Of a stretch of DNA of 64,000 nucleotides, positions 9,935-22,374 are shown one piece after another (the first letter of the stretch is position 1; each line of letters starts with the position of its first letter). The notes under the pieces are model-generated. The model ran no database searches and was not told the origin of the DNA. It was given only the letters and a program-made list of their open reading frames with translations. The translations under genes and the position numbers were made by a program. The stretch comes from Fomitopsis serialis (taxonomy: Eukaryota; Basidiomycota; Agaricomycetes; Polyporales; Fomitopsidaceae), in contig NW_025954979.1 in the NCBI RefSeq assembly GCF_022376445.1, positions 1-64,000 on the forward strand. The letters run 5' to 3'.

Positions 9935-11973
9935 TTGAGAAATCCATCGGCATTATCGTGCTGGATGACGATGGTGCTGTATGTCGTGGCGTTGAGTCCG
10001 GGCATTTCGAGAAGCTGAGTTGGTGTGGGTCACCAGAGCGGGCAGGAGAGGAAAGGAGGAGCGTACAGATTATGGGGGGCTACGACGTATAATAGCACGG
10101 ACACGGGAACGCGAGTGGCCAGTACTTCAGTTTGGAGTGTTGTCTGGAGCATGCCTGCCTGGACTCTTATACCTGTCAGATGCGTGTATTTCCAACTTTT
10201 TGCAGTGACCAATTATGTACACCACGCGCCTGCAAGAGCAGAGGTTATCCCGTGCGGAGTCAAACCATGTACCGTCAATCTGCATCACTTGCATCTCAGT
10301 CGAGCGATTCCCAGATTGACCGGTTGCCAGGTGTCCGGAACTGGGGGCAGGCACAGTCCCGCTCGCTTAAGCAACTCGACCATCTCCGATTTCGGCGCTC
10401 GGCCGCGCTGCTGAGGATTATTGCCTGGCATACGGTGTTGCGTAGTTCTACATTCATCTCCGAATAATTTGTGGCCGATTTTGCGAACGGAGATGCGAAA
10501 GAGCATGCCTATCGTAGCGGATCCGCGAGTCGACCGGACACTGTCCACTGCCACGTCGTATCTGTCGAGAGAACTATTAACACAGATGACAGCGGCGAAT
10601 GGAGGAGGCTGGGCTGGGCTAGTGGAACTTAACTGAGTTCGGTCAGTGACCGACCACTTCCCGTACGCTGAAGACGGCCAATTGGCTTGTGGTGTGTTTC
10701 AGTCATCCCATTGGAAAGCCGAAATGCAGTGAGCAGAATAGGTGTGAACTGCGTTGGAACTGCGCCGACCGACGTCGCATCACCACGAGACTATGGTCAA
10801 ACGTTTCGCACGGGTGATTCCAACTCAGCTGCTCAGCAGCCATACCACCCAAATCCCACCTCTCGCACTGGAGTCTCCCGACTCCCTCTGGCCGCATCAG
10901 CAGCCTTTTGCTATGCCGGAGCTGCACTGCTTCTCCATGGTAGCCGACGCGTTCCTCCCCATGTTTGAAACGACATCCCGATCACCTTTTACCTCCAAGA
11001 TCCATGATCTCAACAACTGCGCCCAGGTGCGCTCGCGGGCACAGAATACACTTCCTGGGCCCGTCCTAAAGCCTCGAGGCTTCATGAGGCTGACATACGC
11101 ACCGTGCTTGACACAGGTGAGTGGTATGCGATCCCTCGATTTGTCTTGAATCCCTCGGGCCTGTTCTTGGCACGCGATGCGTGGCGGTATAGTCTTAGAA
11201 GTGTCATTTCCGGGCGATATTATGCTATTAACCTCGCCCAAGCACGCTGAGCATACGTCAAAGGGTCAGGTTTCTCCGTCTCCTGACCATATAGGACCAC
11301 ATTGACAGGCCACGAGCTTTTGTGCGACTCTCGTCAATTATTAGATGACCATGCGGGTCGACCTTGTCGGGCTGAAGATGACAGACCTGATGGCCCTTCA
11401 TGAGAAAAGTCGCCGTGATCTCACGCAGGAATATCTTTGATATGATTGATCCCTGCGACCCGTAAGCAATTTTACTCGGACCCTTCCTCGCAATTATCAA
11501 GGGTGTGGGGAGGCTGCCCTATAACCAAGTCTATTTCCTGCATCTGTGATGTGCCACTGTTAATGAGCGCAAATCGCCCGTCATGGGCTGGTCCGCACAA
11601 TTCTACCTAGGTCCTTTGTACGGCATCGATCAATACATCTCCTCCGGCATGTCGGGATGCCAGCATCGTAATTCATAAGCTGTTGCGGCCATCCGAGTAA
11701 CTCGGCCACTTCATCTCAAGGACAGTGAATGAAAACCCCGTCGGCCTTGTGCGCGTTGTCGCATCTCAAAACGCGGCGATCCCCTTTCGGTGAGAGGTAT
11801 GAACATCTATTCATTCCTTCACATTTGATGACCGAGGGTATAGTAATGATACGATGCCTTCCTGCAGCCCCGCACGCTGTCGTAGCATCCGAATCTCCTA
11901 ATGAAGTCGTTCGGTTGGCATCATGCGATCGTTGTCGTCCGACATGTCGTGAGTTATTAAACAATTGCACCCT
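9935..11973. other. Unassigned 2-kb stretch
   Basis: Several open frames of 60-130 codons exist on both strands (for example 10754-11149 plus, 10897-11241 minus, 10285-10554 minus), but none shows a motif I recognise and none joins convincingly through splice sites. Given the single-base slips elsewhere, a broken gene could be hidden here. Confidence 0.4.
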
Positions 11974-13927
11974 TTACTCGTATGAACGATGTAATGCCCG
12001 CTCTACGATTGAGAGCATGCCCAGCAGTCTCTCTTCGTTCAGTCGTCTCCCAATGAGTTGCAAGGCCACGGGTGCGTTGTCGTACGTCTCTGGCGCCCAT
12101 TGCTTCTTGATGTACTCCTCCATCGCGCTGCGGGGACGCGTACAGCTAACGGGCTCGCCGGAGACGTCGAGCGGCGTATAGTCCTGCGCCCTAAATTTGC
12201 CCGTTGGAAATACCACCGCCGGAAAGTCCATCAAGTTCCAGTAAGAAGTGTATCCCCACCAGCGCGTTGTGTCGTGCGGAGGGGCTAACGTCGGAGAAAC
12301 AGGGCTGAGGATGGCGTCAATTGAACTTCCCGCTGCCGTCCGCCCCGCATCATTCCAATGTGCGACCACCTTTGACCGGAACTCCTCGCGCGCCCGGTTC
12401 AGTTTGAAAGTCTCTGCCACCGTGAAAGGTTTGCCGTCGTTAGGCACCTGTCGTAGAACCCATTCGGACTGCGGGACCATCGGTTCACCCGCCATAGTAT
12501 CTCGGTATTCTTCACCTCCGTCAAGGAAGTAGAGCTTTAGCTGACAGGAGGAAGTGATGTCAGCATAGAACGAACAAGACACTATATGTCTTCCTCACAA
12601 TTAAATCCCACGCTTCCTGGTGATCCACAGGCACCCAGGAAACCACTTTATGTCCCGCAGCCACCAATGCCTCCTTGGTTCGTTTCAAGGCGTCGAGGAT
12701 GGGTGGATGGGGTTCAACCACACCGTCGTCCCACAACACGGCGATCGAGAGGTGCTCGGGCAATCCCTCCCCATCGGCTACGCTCTGCTTCCACGGGATC
12801 TCCAGGAGAGGCGGTTCCACGAGCCAGGGCTGATACTGGAGCATGACCCGGCAGAACAAGGCCAGGTCTCTCCCGGAGGTCGCAAGTGGCCCGAGCGCCC
12901 CAACAATCGCGTCCATGCCGTCATGCGACCCTTCCAAACCGGAATGGGGCATACGGCCCACTGATCCTTTCAGGCCGTAAAGGCCTGCATGCGCCGCAGG
13001 TATGCGCTGCGAATCTGATCTCAGGGAACGTCAGTGTTGCACTGAAAATGTCTATCACTCACAATAGAACCACCTATATCCGTTCCGATCCCCATTGGGC
13101 TTCCGTGCACAGCGATCAGGGAGCTCTCCCCTCCACTGCTACCGCCGGGAGTGAGTGCTAATATTGTTGAGTTCCGTAATAGCTCTTTGAGTAGAGCGGT
13201 GAGGAGGACGAACCTCGATTGAATGGATTGCATGTCCGCCCATAGATATTGTTATTGGTTTCGAGGGACTGTACGGGTGCCATTAGTCTGTGCGATTCGC
13301 TGATGGCCGCCCGCAACGAACCAACAGTGTCTGCGGATTGGCAGTTTTCACATACACCACGGCGCCGGCTTTGCGCAAGATATCAACCACTGTGGCATCT
13401 TCTTGGGCAACCTTACTGTATGCCCAAGCAATATAGCCTGTCGCTGTGTCATGCCCTTTGACACGTATGTGATCCTTGATTGACACGGGTAAGCCATGTA
13501 AAGGCCCGACAACCTGACCCTTCTCTTCCAAAAGCCTATCAAGTTCCGCGGCTCTCTGCAGACCCTCTTCGAACATGATCTCCGTCAAGCAGTTTGTAAG
13601 CTGCTGGGCGATCGTAGCAACGTGGCAGAATGCCTTGAGAACCTCCGTCGAAGTGTACCGACGATCACGGATGCGTTCGACCAGCGAAGTGGCGTCCAGA
13701 TGTACTATCGCGTACTCCCGCGCGGAAAGCTGCGATGTCGGCAGGGCCGAGACGTCTGTCATCGACTCCGGGACCTCCTCCTTGAGCCGCCATTCTGGCC
13801 ATTGGTCCAGAAGTACCTGCCTGTCCCTCGTCTTGCGAGCCGCGACCTCTTTCCAATCGCCTGTTCCAGCTATCGTGCTGGGTCGGTCGTGGCTGTAAAG
13901 ACTGGAAAAATCACCGTCGGGAGACAT
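11974..13927 (-). CDS. Amidase (amidase signature family, fungal acetamidase/FAAH-like)
   Basis: Exons (minus): 13927-13322, 13268-13214, 13157-13063, 13006-12599, 12540-11974; 576 residues, no frame break. Amidase-signature enzymes hydrolyse carboxamides with a Ser-cisSer-Lys triad. The Lys is in LPVSIKDHIRVKG, the Gly/Ser-rich loop is GGSSGGESSLIA across exon 3, and the nucleophile loop is IGTDIGGSI. Downstream are GRMPHSGLEGSHDGMDAIVG, LAPPHDTTRWWGYTSYWN and the conserved end VALQLIGRRLNEERLLG. The start at 13927 (MSPDGDFSSLY) is preferred because homologues start shortly before the DWKEVAARK helix; an in-frame ATG at 14071 would add 48 residues. There is no signal peptide, so it is probably cytosolic or peripheral. 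Confidence 0.93.
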
Positions 13928-14436
13928 GATCAGTGAGCTGGCGTGGCACCTGAGGGAACGTGAAGGTCCTTCGGTCCTGCGTCTTCGTACGAGCATGCTT
14001 AAGTTAGCGGATGAGGGGACCGGAGATAGAAAAGACTCTTCTCGGAGTGCGATGGTGATCGATTCAACCAATGCACGGGAAACTCGCTAAGCGCCTTCGG
14101 GAAGGCGTAATGTTCCTCGTCCATGGACGAAGTCGTGGTTCCTATAGAGAGCACAGAACGGGGCAGCGGAAGTTGGCTGGCGGACCAATCTTGGTGGATA
14201 GCGTTACTTGCACGGACGAGCAGGCGCTGTGGGGACACTGCGGTGGTTCGTACAAGGCTGTATCTGGCTGAGAAGTTTCATGAGCTGCCGACACTCCACG
14301 GCTCTAGACGCTGGTTTGGGATTGAATTCCAGCTACATAGTCGGCGCTCTTACAAAACTCGGCGGAGGTACAAGACAAAGTCATGCCCCCTCACCAGATT
14401 GTCCGGACGTTCCCCCGAGGGATACACCCGCATCGA
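13928..14436. other. Intergenic region
   Basis: Separates the amidase start from the 3' end of the TXNDC17-like gene on the same strand. It must carry the amidase promoter; no distinct element seen. Confidence 0.5.
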
Positions 14437-14985
14437 TCATGCTGAAATGAACGAGGCCAGCTGCGTCTCGATTTCCTCCACAAGCCGGGCGCCCTGGCCA
14501 GACATTGCGGCCTGATCAGAAGGGTTGCTGTTCCTCGATATCGGAGGGCACTCACGTCTCGCGCTCTGATTATCGTCGGAATGGATGGCACCTTCCACGG
14601 CTCTCCTCTGAACGGGTTGGTCGGATCTTTCCAACTGGGACCCGAAGCGCCCTGTCAATGCCCGCCGGAAGCGGGGTACTAGACTGCGGTCGGATAGGGA
14701 CGTACGCGGTTCGCTGGCCAACGTAAATGACGAGAGCTGACGGACCCTCACTCGGACCGAAGACCTTGTGGACGAGTGCGTCAACCTCACGGCAGTCCTG
14801 CGAGCATGTTATCAGCGTTCAGCTCAGAGAGGCATGAGCGGCCTCGGGTTCGTATCAGAATGACTTCCTACCGGGCACCAGAGCGTCCCCGTCTCATCAC
14901 GAGATGAGAAGAATACTAGAAACTCTTGGTCAACGCCCGCTAGCGCAGATGGATGTGCCGGGTCCTCCGTTTCGTGGATGGGCAT
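14437..14985 (-). CDS. Thioredoxin domain-containing protein 17-like (TRP14 family)
   Basis: Four exons (minus): 14985-14872, 14797-14706, 14634-14556, 14511-14437, coding for 119 residues, close to the roughly 123 of the animal protein. The redox motif WCPDC spans intron 1 (GTLWCP / DCREVDALV). Intron 2 joins YVGQRTA to WKDPTNPF, and FRGEPWKVPSIPTIIR follows, including the cis-Pro of the thioredoxin fold. TRP14 proteins are cytosolic disulfide reductases that act on small substrates such as cystine and on some peroxidases, with electrons from thioredoxin reductase. The frame is clean across all three introns. Confidence 0.93.
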
Positions 14986-15980
14986 GATCTTCAATCTGAA
15001 TAGGTAGCGCCTGTAAGAACCCTCTACTCCGACCTCGACTCGGACGATTTACTTACAGGGATTTATATACTAGGTGCGAAGCAGTCTGGCGCCCTGTTGC
15101 AGTTCCTCGTCACGGTCAATTGGGAGTAGCTGGTCGTCTGTTAGATCCGCAGCGAACGTCTGGAGCAGTTGACCCCGGACCCGCGTCTAGGTGACCGAGA
15201 TCAAAGTTCAAGGAACCTGCCGGACCGACGAAAGACCATCGCCCCAGGAGAAGATTCACCTCGTAAGGATTCAATCTGGCATACTGTTCCCGAGATCATG
15301 CAGACACAGATTGCACCAGAGAGGTAGCAACACGCGGCGCAGTTCAGTGCCCAGTACTGTCGCCACTACTGCGCCCGGGCAGCCCGATGAAAGCGCTGCT
15401 CGCTTGCATCATGGCCAGATACCTACAGATAAGTACCCGAAGAACACGGTACGTACACCCCAATGGTACGTGTACAGGCCGTAACTGCTGTGCGACACGC
15501 TGACCTACCTCCGAGCTCCGACGGTCAGTCAAAGCATATTTGCAGGCGTTTGTACCCACCCGGCGATTTGCACTCGAAGCGATCCTTTACACCGCGGGCA
15601 GCAGTGTCTATATGTACTCGGAAAGCAAGAGCGAACAAACGGACCTGCCATGTACCAAGTACAAGCGCGCCAAGTCAGGTATCTATCAGGCAGAGAGGAA
15701 GATGAGCTACCAAAAGAAGAAGCGTCCGAAAACCAGAGCCGGTGGGCACTACCTGGAGGCGAAGGTATGCTATTACTATTCCCCAAAGGAAGAGAGTCAG
15801 AGAAAGGGAACGAGACAGAGACAGGCATACAACAACTATTGCACCGGTAAGCTAGAGATGAGCGACGAGTGTCCGCACAGAGTCCACAGAGTCCGACTGA
15901 GAGAGACGAGACAGCAGAAGACGAGGAGACATCATAACGGCATGGACATGAGAGAGCTGGTCGTGGCGATGCGCGGGCGG
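14986..15980. other. Intergenic region, about 1 kb
   Basis: Contains the TXNDC17-like promoter side and the 3' flank of the repeat-exon gene. A long plus-strand frame (15540-16346) runs through it but mostly mirrors the minus-strand gene. A purine-rich GAGA stretch lies around 15890-15930. Nothing else supported. Confidence 0.45.
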
Positions 15981-18519
15981 TCAGTGCTTAGTGGGACGAA
16001 GCAGCGCGCCTCGACCAATTTGAAGCCCATGCCCGGCCGTAGTTGGACTTTCCGTACGACGATGCATTGGACGACGCCGCGGTGCTGGCTGCAGGGGCAG
16101 CATAACCGGCAGCAGCCTGAGTGCCATCGCCGACGCAGTGGCCGGGCTCGAAGCCGCGGCGCCATAGCCAGCCGCACCGTAGCCAGCCGCACCGTAGCCG
16201 GCCGCACCGTAGCCGGCCCCGCCGTATGCCATGCTCGCAGCAACGGATGTTGCGTCGGCTGTCGCGGTGGCCATGGCAGAGGTCGTGGCGTACGTCCAGC
16301 TCATGGCATTGCCCTTCGTCAGCATGGCGCTGGTCTGGCACTGTAAGCACCATATATAGTCAGTACGGGATCGACTGGGCAAATTGGGTATGGCACGCAC
16401 CGACTGGATGCAAGTTACGAGCTGCGTCGCCGTCTCCGTCACTGTCGCGGTGGCAGTCGAGGTGGCGGTGGCGGTCGACACGTAGGTCTGCGTCTGAAGG
16501 ACAGTCATATCCTGGGTGACAGTTTGTAGCATCGTCTTCTCAACCGTATTCGTCTACGTAACGGACCCGAAACCGATCGCAGTGAGTACGGTGCCCGCGA
16601 AGGTTTGATGGCCGCAGCGGAGATACGCACCTCGTCGATGACCTGCGTGCTGACGAGCGTCGAAATGTATGTCGTCGGCTGCACCATCGTGCTGATCTCC
16701 GTCACAGTCTGTTTGTAGGTTACGAAGTCCGTCTGCGTGGCCGTGTCAGTCTTCGTTGCAGTTGCAGTCGCGGTGGAGAGGAGTGTCTGTGTCTGCACGG
16801 ACGTGAAGTTGTCCGTCATGGTTTGGACCACGGTGTACAGGAGTGTCTGTGTCTGTAAATGACATCCAGTCAATCAAACGCTCCTTCGCTCAAGATGCAT
16901 CACCTACCTCGTCGACGACTTGTGTGCTTACGACAGAAGATATGTACGTCGTCGGCTGTATGACCGTGCTCAGTTGGGTGACGGTCATCTCCTGAGTCTT
17001 AGTGACGGTATCGAGCTCGGTCTGAGTCGCGGTTGCAGTGTCCGTCTCTGTCGCAGTCGCAGTCGCAGTGGAGAGGAGTGTCTGCGTCTGGAAATACGTC
17101 TTGTTCTCCACGACAGTTGAGAGAAGGGTGTTTTCAACGGTCTGCGTCTGTAAATCGCACATTAAGCCAGCTGGACTGACTAAGGATTCGACGCCGACGA
17201 ACCTCATCCACAATCTGGGTGCTGACCATCGTTTGGACGTAGGTCGTAGGCTGCACGGAGATGCTGACCGAGGTGACGGTGACGCTCTGGGTCTTGAGCT
17301 CGGTCTGAGTAGCCGTGGCGGTCTGCGTCTGTACATAGGTGAAATCCTCAGTCTGAGTAGCAGTCTGAGTAACCTCCTGCGTCAAGGTCTGCACCGAAGT
17401 CAGATCACGTCCAGGTTATGGCTTGGACTGACTTACGTTGTTGATGACCTGAGTGCTGACATACACGCTGGTGTACGTTGTCGGCTGCACGACCGTGCTG
17501 AGCACCGTTTGCGTCGCGAAGTCCGTGGTCGTCTCCTCCTGGGTCTTCGTCGCGGTCGCGGTTGCAGTCTCCGTGGCGGTTGCAGTCTGCGTGTAGACAT
17601 TGACCTGCGTCTGGGTCTGCGTCGCCGTCAGGGTCTGCTCGAGTGTCTGTGTCTCGTCGATGACCTGGGTCGACACCCAGACCTTTGTTGTCGGAACGAG
17701 CTCCGTCGAGGTCATCGTAACGAAGTCGGTCTGCGTTTGTGTCTGCGTGACTGATTCGATGTCCGTCATCAGTTGGGTGACGGTCTGGTACTGGACGACG
17801 GTCGTCGCCTGGGTCTGTATCTCGGTCATAGTTTGTGTCTGATGGATTCAGACAATCAGTTATTGCACATTGCTCACGCACGCGGGCAACGGTGACCTAC
17901 CTGTATCATGGTTGAGACGGCTGTCTCTGTGACAGTGGCATATGCGGTGGAGGTAACCGTGGCTGTCGAAGCATAACCACAACTGCCTCCTCCGTAGCCC
18001 CCGTAGCCCCCTCCTCCACTAAGTGACAATCAGTCAGTCGATCACGATCGAACACGTCGACCGAAACTTACTTGTTGTTGATGATAATAGTCTCATAGCA
18101 TCCTTGTGTCGCCCACTACTCAAAACTCCACCGTTCAAACCCCACTCAATATATGGCACTTCGCGAACACGCACCCAAGATTCCGATTGACAGCTCCCGT
18201 CGCCGGCCTTCGTGTATCCGTACCCACAAGCCATGCTACTGTAGCCACCAGCCATGAAAGAAGAATAGGGCATCATGGAGTAGATGTCCGCAGAAGAAGC
18301 CGAACCATATGTCGCGGCGGTGGTGATCTGCGAAGCGGGTGCAGAATATGCTGGACTAGCAGCGGTGGGCGCGGCTGCAGAGTTGTCTACTGCGGAAGCT
18401 GGCGCCGCAGCCGCGGTTGGGACCATGCTTGCGGCGATGCTGCTTGCACCGTTGACCTGGATCTGTGCGGCGGCTGCTGCCGCGAGGGACAGGCCGAGAA
18501 GGAGCGAAGTCGAATGCAT
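15981..18519 (-). CDS. Secreted Thr/Gln-rich cell-surface protein built from repeat exons
   Basis: Nine exons (minus): 18519-18175, 18115-18072, 18018-17901, 17838-17437, 17388-17203, 17147-16908, 16852-16631, 16553-16401, 16340-15981; 689 residues. A signal peptide opens the protein (MHSTSLLLGLSLAAAAAAQ), followed by an Ala/Ser-rich segment with a few Cys and a GGGGYGGYGGG stretch. Exons 4-7 each encode Thr/Gln-rich beta-type sequence ending in the same block, VVQPTTYxSxVSTQVIDE, and each begins near TQT. Exon 9 has a GYGAA tandem repeat. Composition and signal peptide suggest an O-glycosylated wall or surface protein; no GPI site is clear. The C-terminus is ambiguous: a single-base slip near 16110 would switch to an Ala/Ser-rich tail ending at 15988. 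Function is unknown. Confidence 0.75.
16631..17838 (-). repeat. Tandem array of repeat-encoding exons
   Basis: Four consecutive phase-0 exons repeat the same plan: Thr/Gln-rich lead, a run of (Thr-Ala) or (Thr-Glu) pairs, then PTTY and STQV(I/V)(D/N)(E/N) at the exon end. Introns between them are about 48-60 bp. Exon 4 is double length (402 nt) and holds two units, as if one intron had been lost or one unit gained. Confidence 0.75.
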
Positions 18520-19135
18520 GTCGAAAGGCGACGAAAGGGCAGGTTAGTGGAACGAATAGTAGGTGAACGCGACGACCAGGGCGACGGGGTAGCTTTGAAA
18601 GAACGACGGTAGCGGTCTACGCTGGAGCCTGACTAGCAGCGGCGAAAGGTTGCGGGAAGCTCTGCGGTTAACGCAGGGCGCTCTGGACGCGTTCAAGCCG
18701 CATAAATGAGCATGGCCGTCTGCGCGACGCTGGGACTCACCGCTAAAGAAAAAAAGAGAGACGGTAGAAACCGAAAACGGAAGACGAAGGAGGAGGGTGG
18801 GTGGTCTGGGCGAGGAGCGACGGCCTATATGGCTCGTCGGGCGCGTCGGGCACACGCCTGACGTGCACTCTCGAGGAACATGATCAGTGATTCGATCGTG
18901 TTGACAAGGAGACAACTCTCGCCCTTTGCACTTGGCAGAGCCTGGCAGAGCCTCCGGCCGCCTTCCCTGCGCCTTCCCCATTGGCCGCCGCGTCGCGCCT
19001 ACGCTGCCGCTAGCCCTGCGCTTACCGACCGGGTGTCCGTGATAAGTAACTCATCCCATTGCCGTCCAATCACCGCTCGACGACTACATCTACCTAGCAA
19101 GCGATCCTCCAGCCAACCAGCAGCGCCACCAAGCA
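18520..19135. other. Promoter region of the repeat-exon gene and 3' flank of Agc1
   Basis: An open minus-strand frame (18544-18981) has no recognisable domain and lies where the promoter must be. No clear TATA box. Confidence 0.45.
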
Positions 19136-22100
19136 TCATCCCGTCCGTCGCCCAAACTCCCCGTGCACGTCCAGCAGAATCTTGAGCGCATTTCGCGCGC
19201 GAATCTTCGACAGGTCCTCCGGACTGCTCGTAGTAAGAGCCGTCTCCACGCCCCTGCCCTCCGCGTTGCCATTGAACGGGTACTGCCGGTTCAATCAGCC
19301 CTCCGGCCAATCCGGATAGCGGCGCCTCACTCACCGGGCAGTACTGCGCCAGCCAATCACGCGTCGATTAGCCTCCGCCCTGTCTCTATGAGAACGCCGG
19401 TCTTACCTTGTGCAGGTACTCGTACGCAACCAGCGTGAACCCAAACTGAGGACTGCTTCGAACGACTCGGGCAGGCCCTCCCTTGAACAACGCCTTGAAG
19501 CCTTCTTCCTGGTCTGCGCGCGACAGTAATTAAAACCAATTTCCGTCTTCTCCGTATCTAGACTCACATATTCTCACGAACGCGTCCGCCATGCCCTTGT
19601 AATGTGTCTGGCCGGTGCGGGCCTCGACCTGCAATCTCGTCTTGACCACATCTATCAATTACGCTCATGAGTGTCTTCCCATGGCCAACCGCATGCACTG
19701 CACCTCACCTGCAGGTGTCGTAAAGTATGCCGCAGGCATACCCCTACAGTATCGCTGTCGTCAGCATTGCCGCACTAACCACGACATTGGCAGGCATAGC
19801 CTCTGGGAGGAAATCGCGCCCCAAGGCCAAAAATACGTACGCAATCGCGGCCGAGGCCAGCGTCTCCAGGAACGACAGTTTCTTCCCATTATATCCTTCG
19901 CGGAACACGTCCTTCTTCAGGTGTGAGTACGCCGGGAAGTAGATCGCAGAGAACGGGATGTCGCGGAGTAGGCATGCGCTCGCGCCCTTGTACAGGCCGA
20001 ACAAACCTAGCTGGCGGATGATGTGTCCGGCGCCCTTTGGGAGGGCTCCCTCGAGCTTCGCGGCTTCGCCCTGCATCTGCAGACGAATCTTCCTGTGGGA
20101 TCGCATCACATCAGTTCTGTTCACGGCCCTCATGGCTCCCGCAACCTACTCACACGATCTCCAACGGGTTCGTAAAAATCTGTCGATGAATGAAAGATGA
20201 GAACTGCCACGACACTGAACAGTGCGTCCCGGAGTACGTACAACTTGACAACCACCCGCTGTCCCACCAGCGACGAGTTCCCAGAATAGCTTGATCCTGC
20301 CTGTCTCTGGGTCCATTGCGCGTGCACGAATGAAGTCATTGACGGTCAGCTTGATGGCCTTCTCCGGCGCAACGCCCTGTCAAGCCATAACGACGCATCA
20401 ATACCGATGCCACGACCAGCCTCGGAGCGGGACTTTAACTGACGATGAGTTGGGGCCCGAGGCCGCGGTAGAAGCCTCGGAAGCCCTCGTTCCGAAAGAC
20501 CTTCTGCACACAGTCGAGACTGTTCTTGTAGAGCATCTGTCCGACAACGGTACTTCGCTGGTTTTGCATCCTGTAGGGATGTTTCAGCCACCGCGGGCAC
20601 ACGGTCCGAACATAATACTGACCGTGTCTACATGTGGCAGAACGCATGTGGAATGTCAGTCATTGACCCCGTAACGATGTACAGCATCAATCATACCTTC
20701 ACTGCAGGGCCGTTTAATCAGTATCGTGGCACGGTCGCCTAGCACTACCAAGGAACTCACCAAGATCAATCGGATACACCATGGTAGCACCGAGCGAGCC
20801 CGCGATGCCTGACACAAATCAACACCCACGCCAACACAATGCAATAAAGATCCACTCACCTCCCAAGACGAAGTTGTACGCCGAATGCGCGATCTCGTGG
20901 AGGACCGACTTCGCAGTGATCACAGGCTTCTCCGAAACATCCAAGGGTGCCTTCCACCGCGGGTCAAGCAGCTGCCCGAAGTCATAGAGCGACAACCGTT
21001 GGCTCATTTCACCCCGGCCCGCGAAGTGGAAGATGATCGACGCCTCCATGGGTGTGAAGAGCGAGTATCGCGTGCTTGTCTCGCAGTAGTTCAAGAAATC
21101 GTTCTGGTCGATGCGCCCGTCCTTGGACTTGGCGATCGCCTCGCGGATTACGCTGTACGGTACCGATCCACCATCAGCTACGGTCAGGAGCGCGTGAGGA
21201 TAGAACGTACCGCTCAAGGATGTCGCTATCTATTAGAAAGGGTTTGCGTTCCTCATGGGTTCGTATGTAAAGCGTGAATCTGCCCACCTCTGACGATGTT
21301 GTGGAACGCTACTACTTCCGAGTAAGATATTCGACCACTGGGGTGGTTGACCGTCGTCAACGACGGCAACCTCTCAATTACAGCGTCCGAGAGTTTGTGC
21401 CCAGCAATTTCCTACGAGTGATATTGAGTCTCCCGGGCAAACATTCAGTCCTCAGTGGGCCTCGCACCAAGATAATCCGCTTGAACTCGTCCGGTCTGAT
21501 GAAGCCATCCTGGTCCTTGTCCATGTATTTGAATGCTTGTCGCAACCGCTCGCCTTGCAGACCCTTCATGAGTTGCGTGAACTCATTGTCTAGTCACGAT
21601 ACACATTAGAGCGAGGTTCCGAAGACTGAAGAAAATACACACATCCAAGGACATGTTGTCCATTTTTTGTTCCAAGATAGAGTTTGACCCAATCACTAGC
21701 ACCGTACTCAGCGGAGAATTTTTTGCACCACATATGATCACATACCAAGCAAAGTCAAAGGGTATGGCTTCCGGACCCACGTTTTCGTTGAAGACGTTCT
21801 TGAACTCCTCATACGTGATAGTGCCGGAGTCGTCACTGTCCGACCGAGACCATCTCAGTCCACAATGCTCTTCAGTACCTCAGCAAAATGACTCACACAT
21901 CGAAATACTGGAACGCGATCCAGTAGTCCGCATCCGACCGCTTGAGCAGCGTCTCGAACACGACAAAGTCCTCCCACGAGACACGCCCCTGCTTGTGCGT
22001 GTCCGCCACGCGGAAGAGGATCGCGAACTGGGCGCGGCCCATCTTGGACAGGTCGCGCGCTGGCGCGATCGCGTTCACGAACTGCTCTTTGCTCAAATAG

Positions 22101-22374
22101 CTAAAGACACGACACGGACGCACAAACATAGATCAGAGAATCAGACTGGGGGAAGAGACCACTGCGAACGCACTGCTGCCCGTCCGCCGCCGTCGTCGCG
22201 TGCGAGTCAAACACCCCCTCCACGCTTCAGCTCCGTCTCGGGCACGCTCATGACGTTCTTCACGCTCTTGAGCGCGCTGACCGCCTTCGAGGTCGGGCTC
22301 GCGGTCGCGGAAGCAGCCTCGTCCGAGTCGCAGTGTACGCGCGGGAACACACGTGGAAGGTCCAGGGGGAACAT
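19136..22374 (-). CDS. AGC1: Mitochondrial aspartate/glutamate carrier with N-terminal EF-hands
   Basis: Twenty modelled exons (minus): 22374-22174, 22100-21897, 21835-21746, 21695-21643, 21589-21468, 21411-21288, 21229-21211, 21152-20860, 20808-20761, 20701-20697, 20627-20623, 20570-20444, 20376-20242, 20179-20154, 20092-19841, 19743-19709, 19651-19568, 19513-19407, 19343-19335, 19282-19136; about 695 residues. The N-terminal half has EF-hands ([11 protein letters not shown] and [13 protein letters not shown]). The C-terminal half has the three carrier signatures YPIDLVKTR, TNPLEIVKIRLQ and [12 protein letters not shown]. Aralar/citrin-type carriers exchange mitochondrial aspartate for glutamate in the malate-aspartate shuttle, with Ca2+ sensing through the EF-hands. 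The only frame problem is near 22231, after SVPETELK, equal to two missing bases. The end, [16 protein letters not shown], fits the family. Confidence 0.92.

Noticed and set aside
14120..15000. Plus-strand pieces that looked like a degraded sugar kinase (LDIGG)
   Set aside because: The minus strand gives a complete, intact TXNDC17-like gene with WCPDC and clean introns.
15540..16346. 268-codon plus-strand frame
   Set aside because: Its second half is the complement of the Ala/Gly-rich last exon of the repeat-exon gene; the first half has no recognisable motif.
16920..17842. Long plus-strand frames rich in Val/Cys or Arg/Leu
   Set aside because: They mirror the Thr/Gln repeat exons; the repeats alone explain the openness.
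18544..18981. Minus-strand 145-codon frame before the repeat-exon gene
   Set aside because: No signal, domain or splice support, and it fills the promoter position of the downstream gene.
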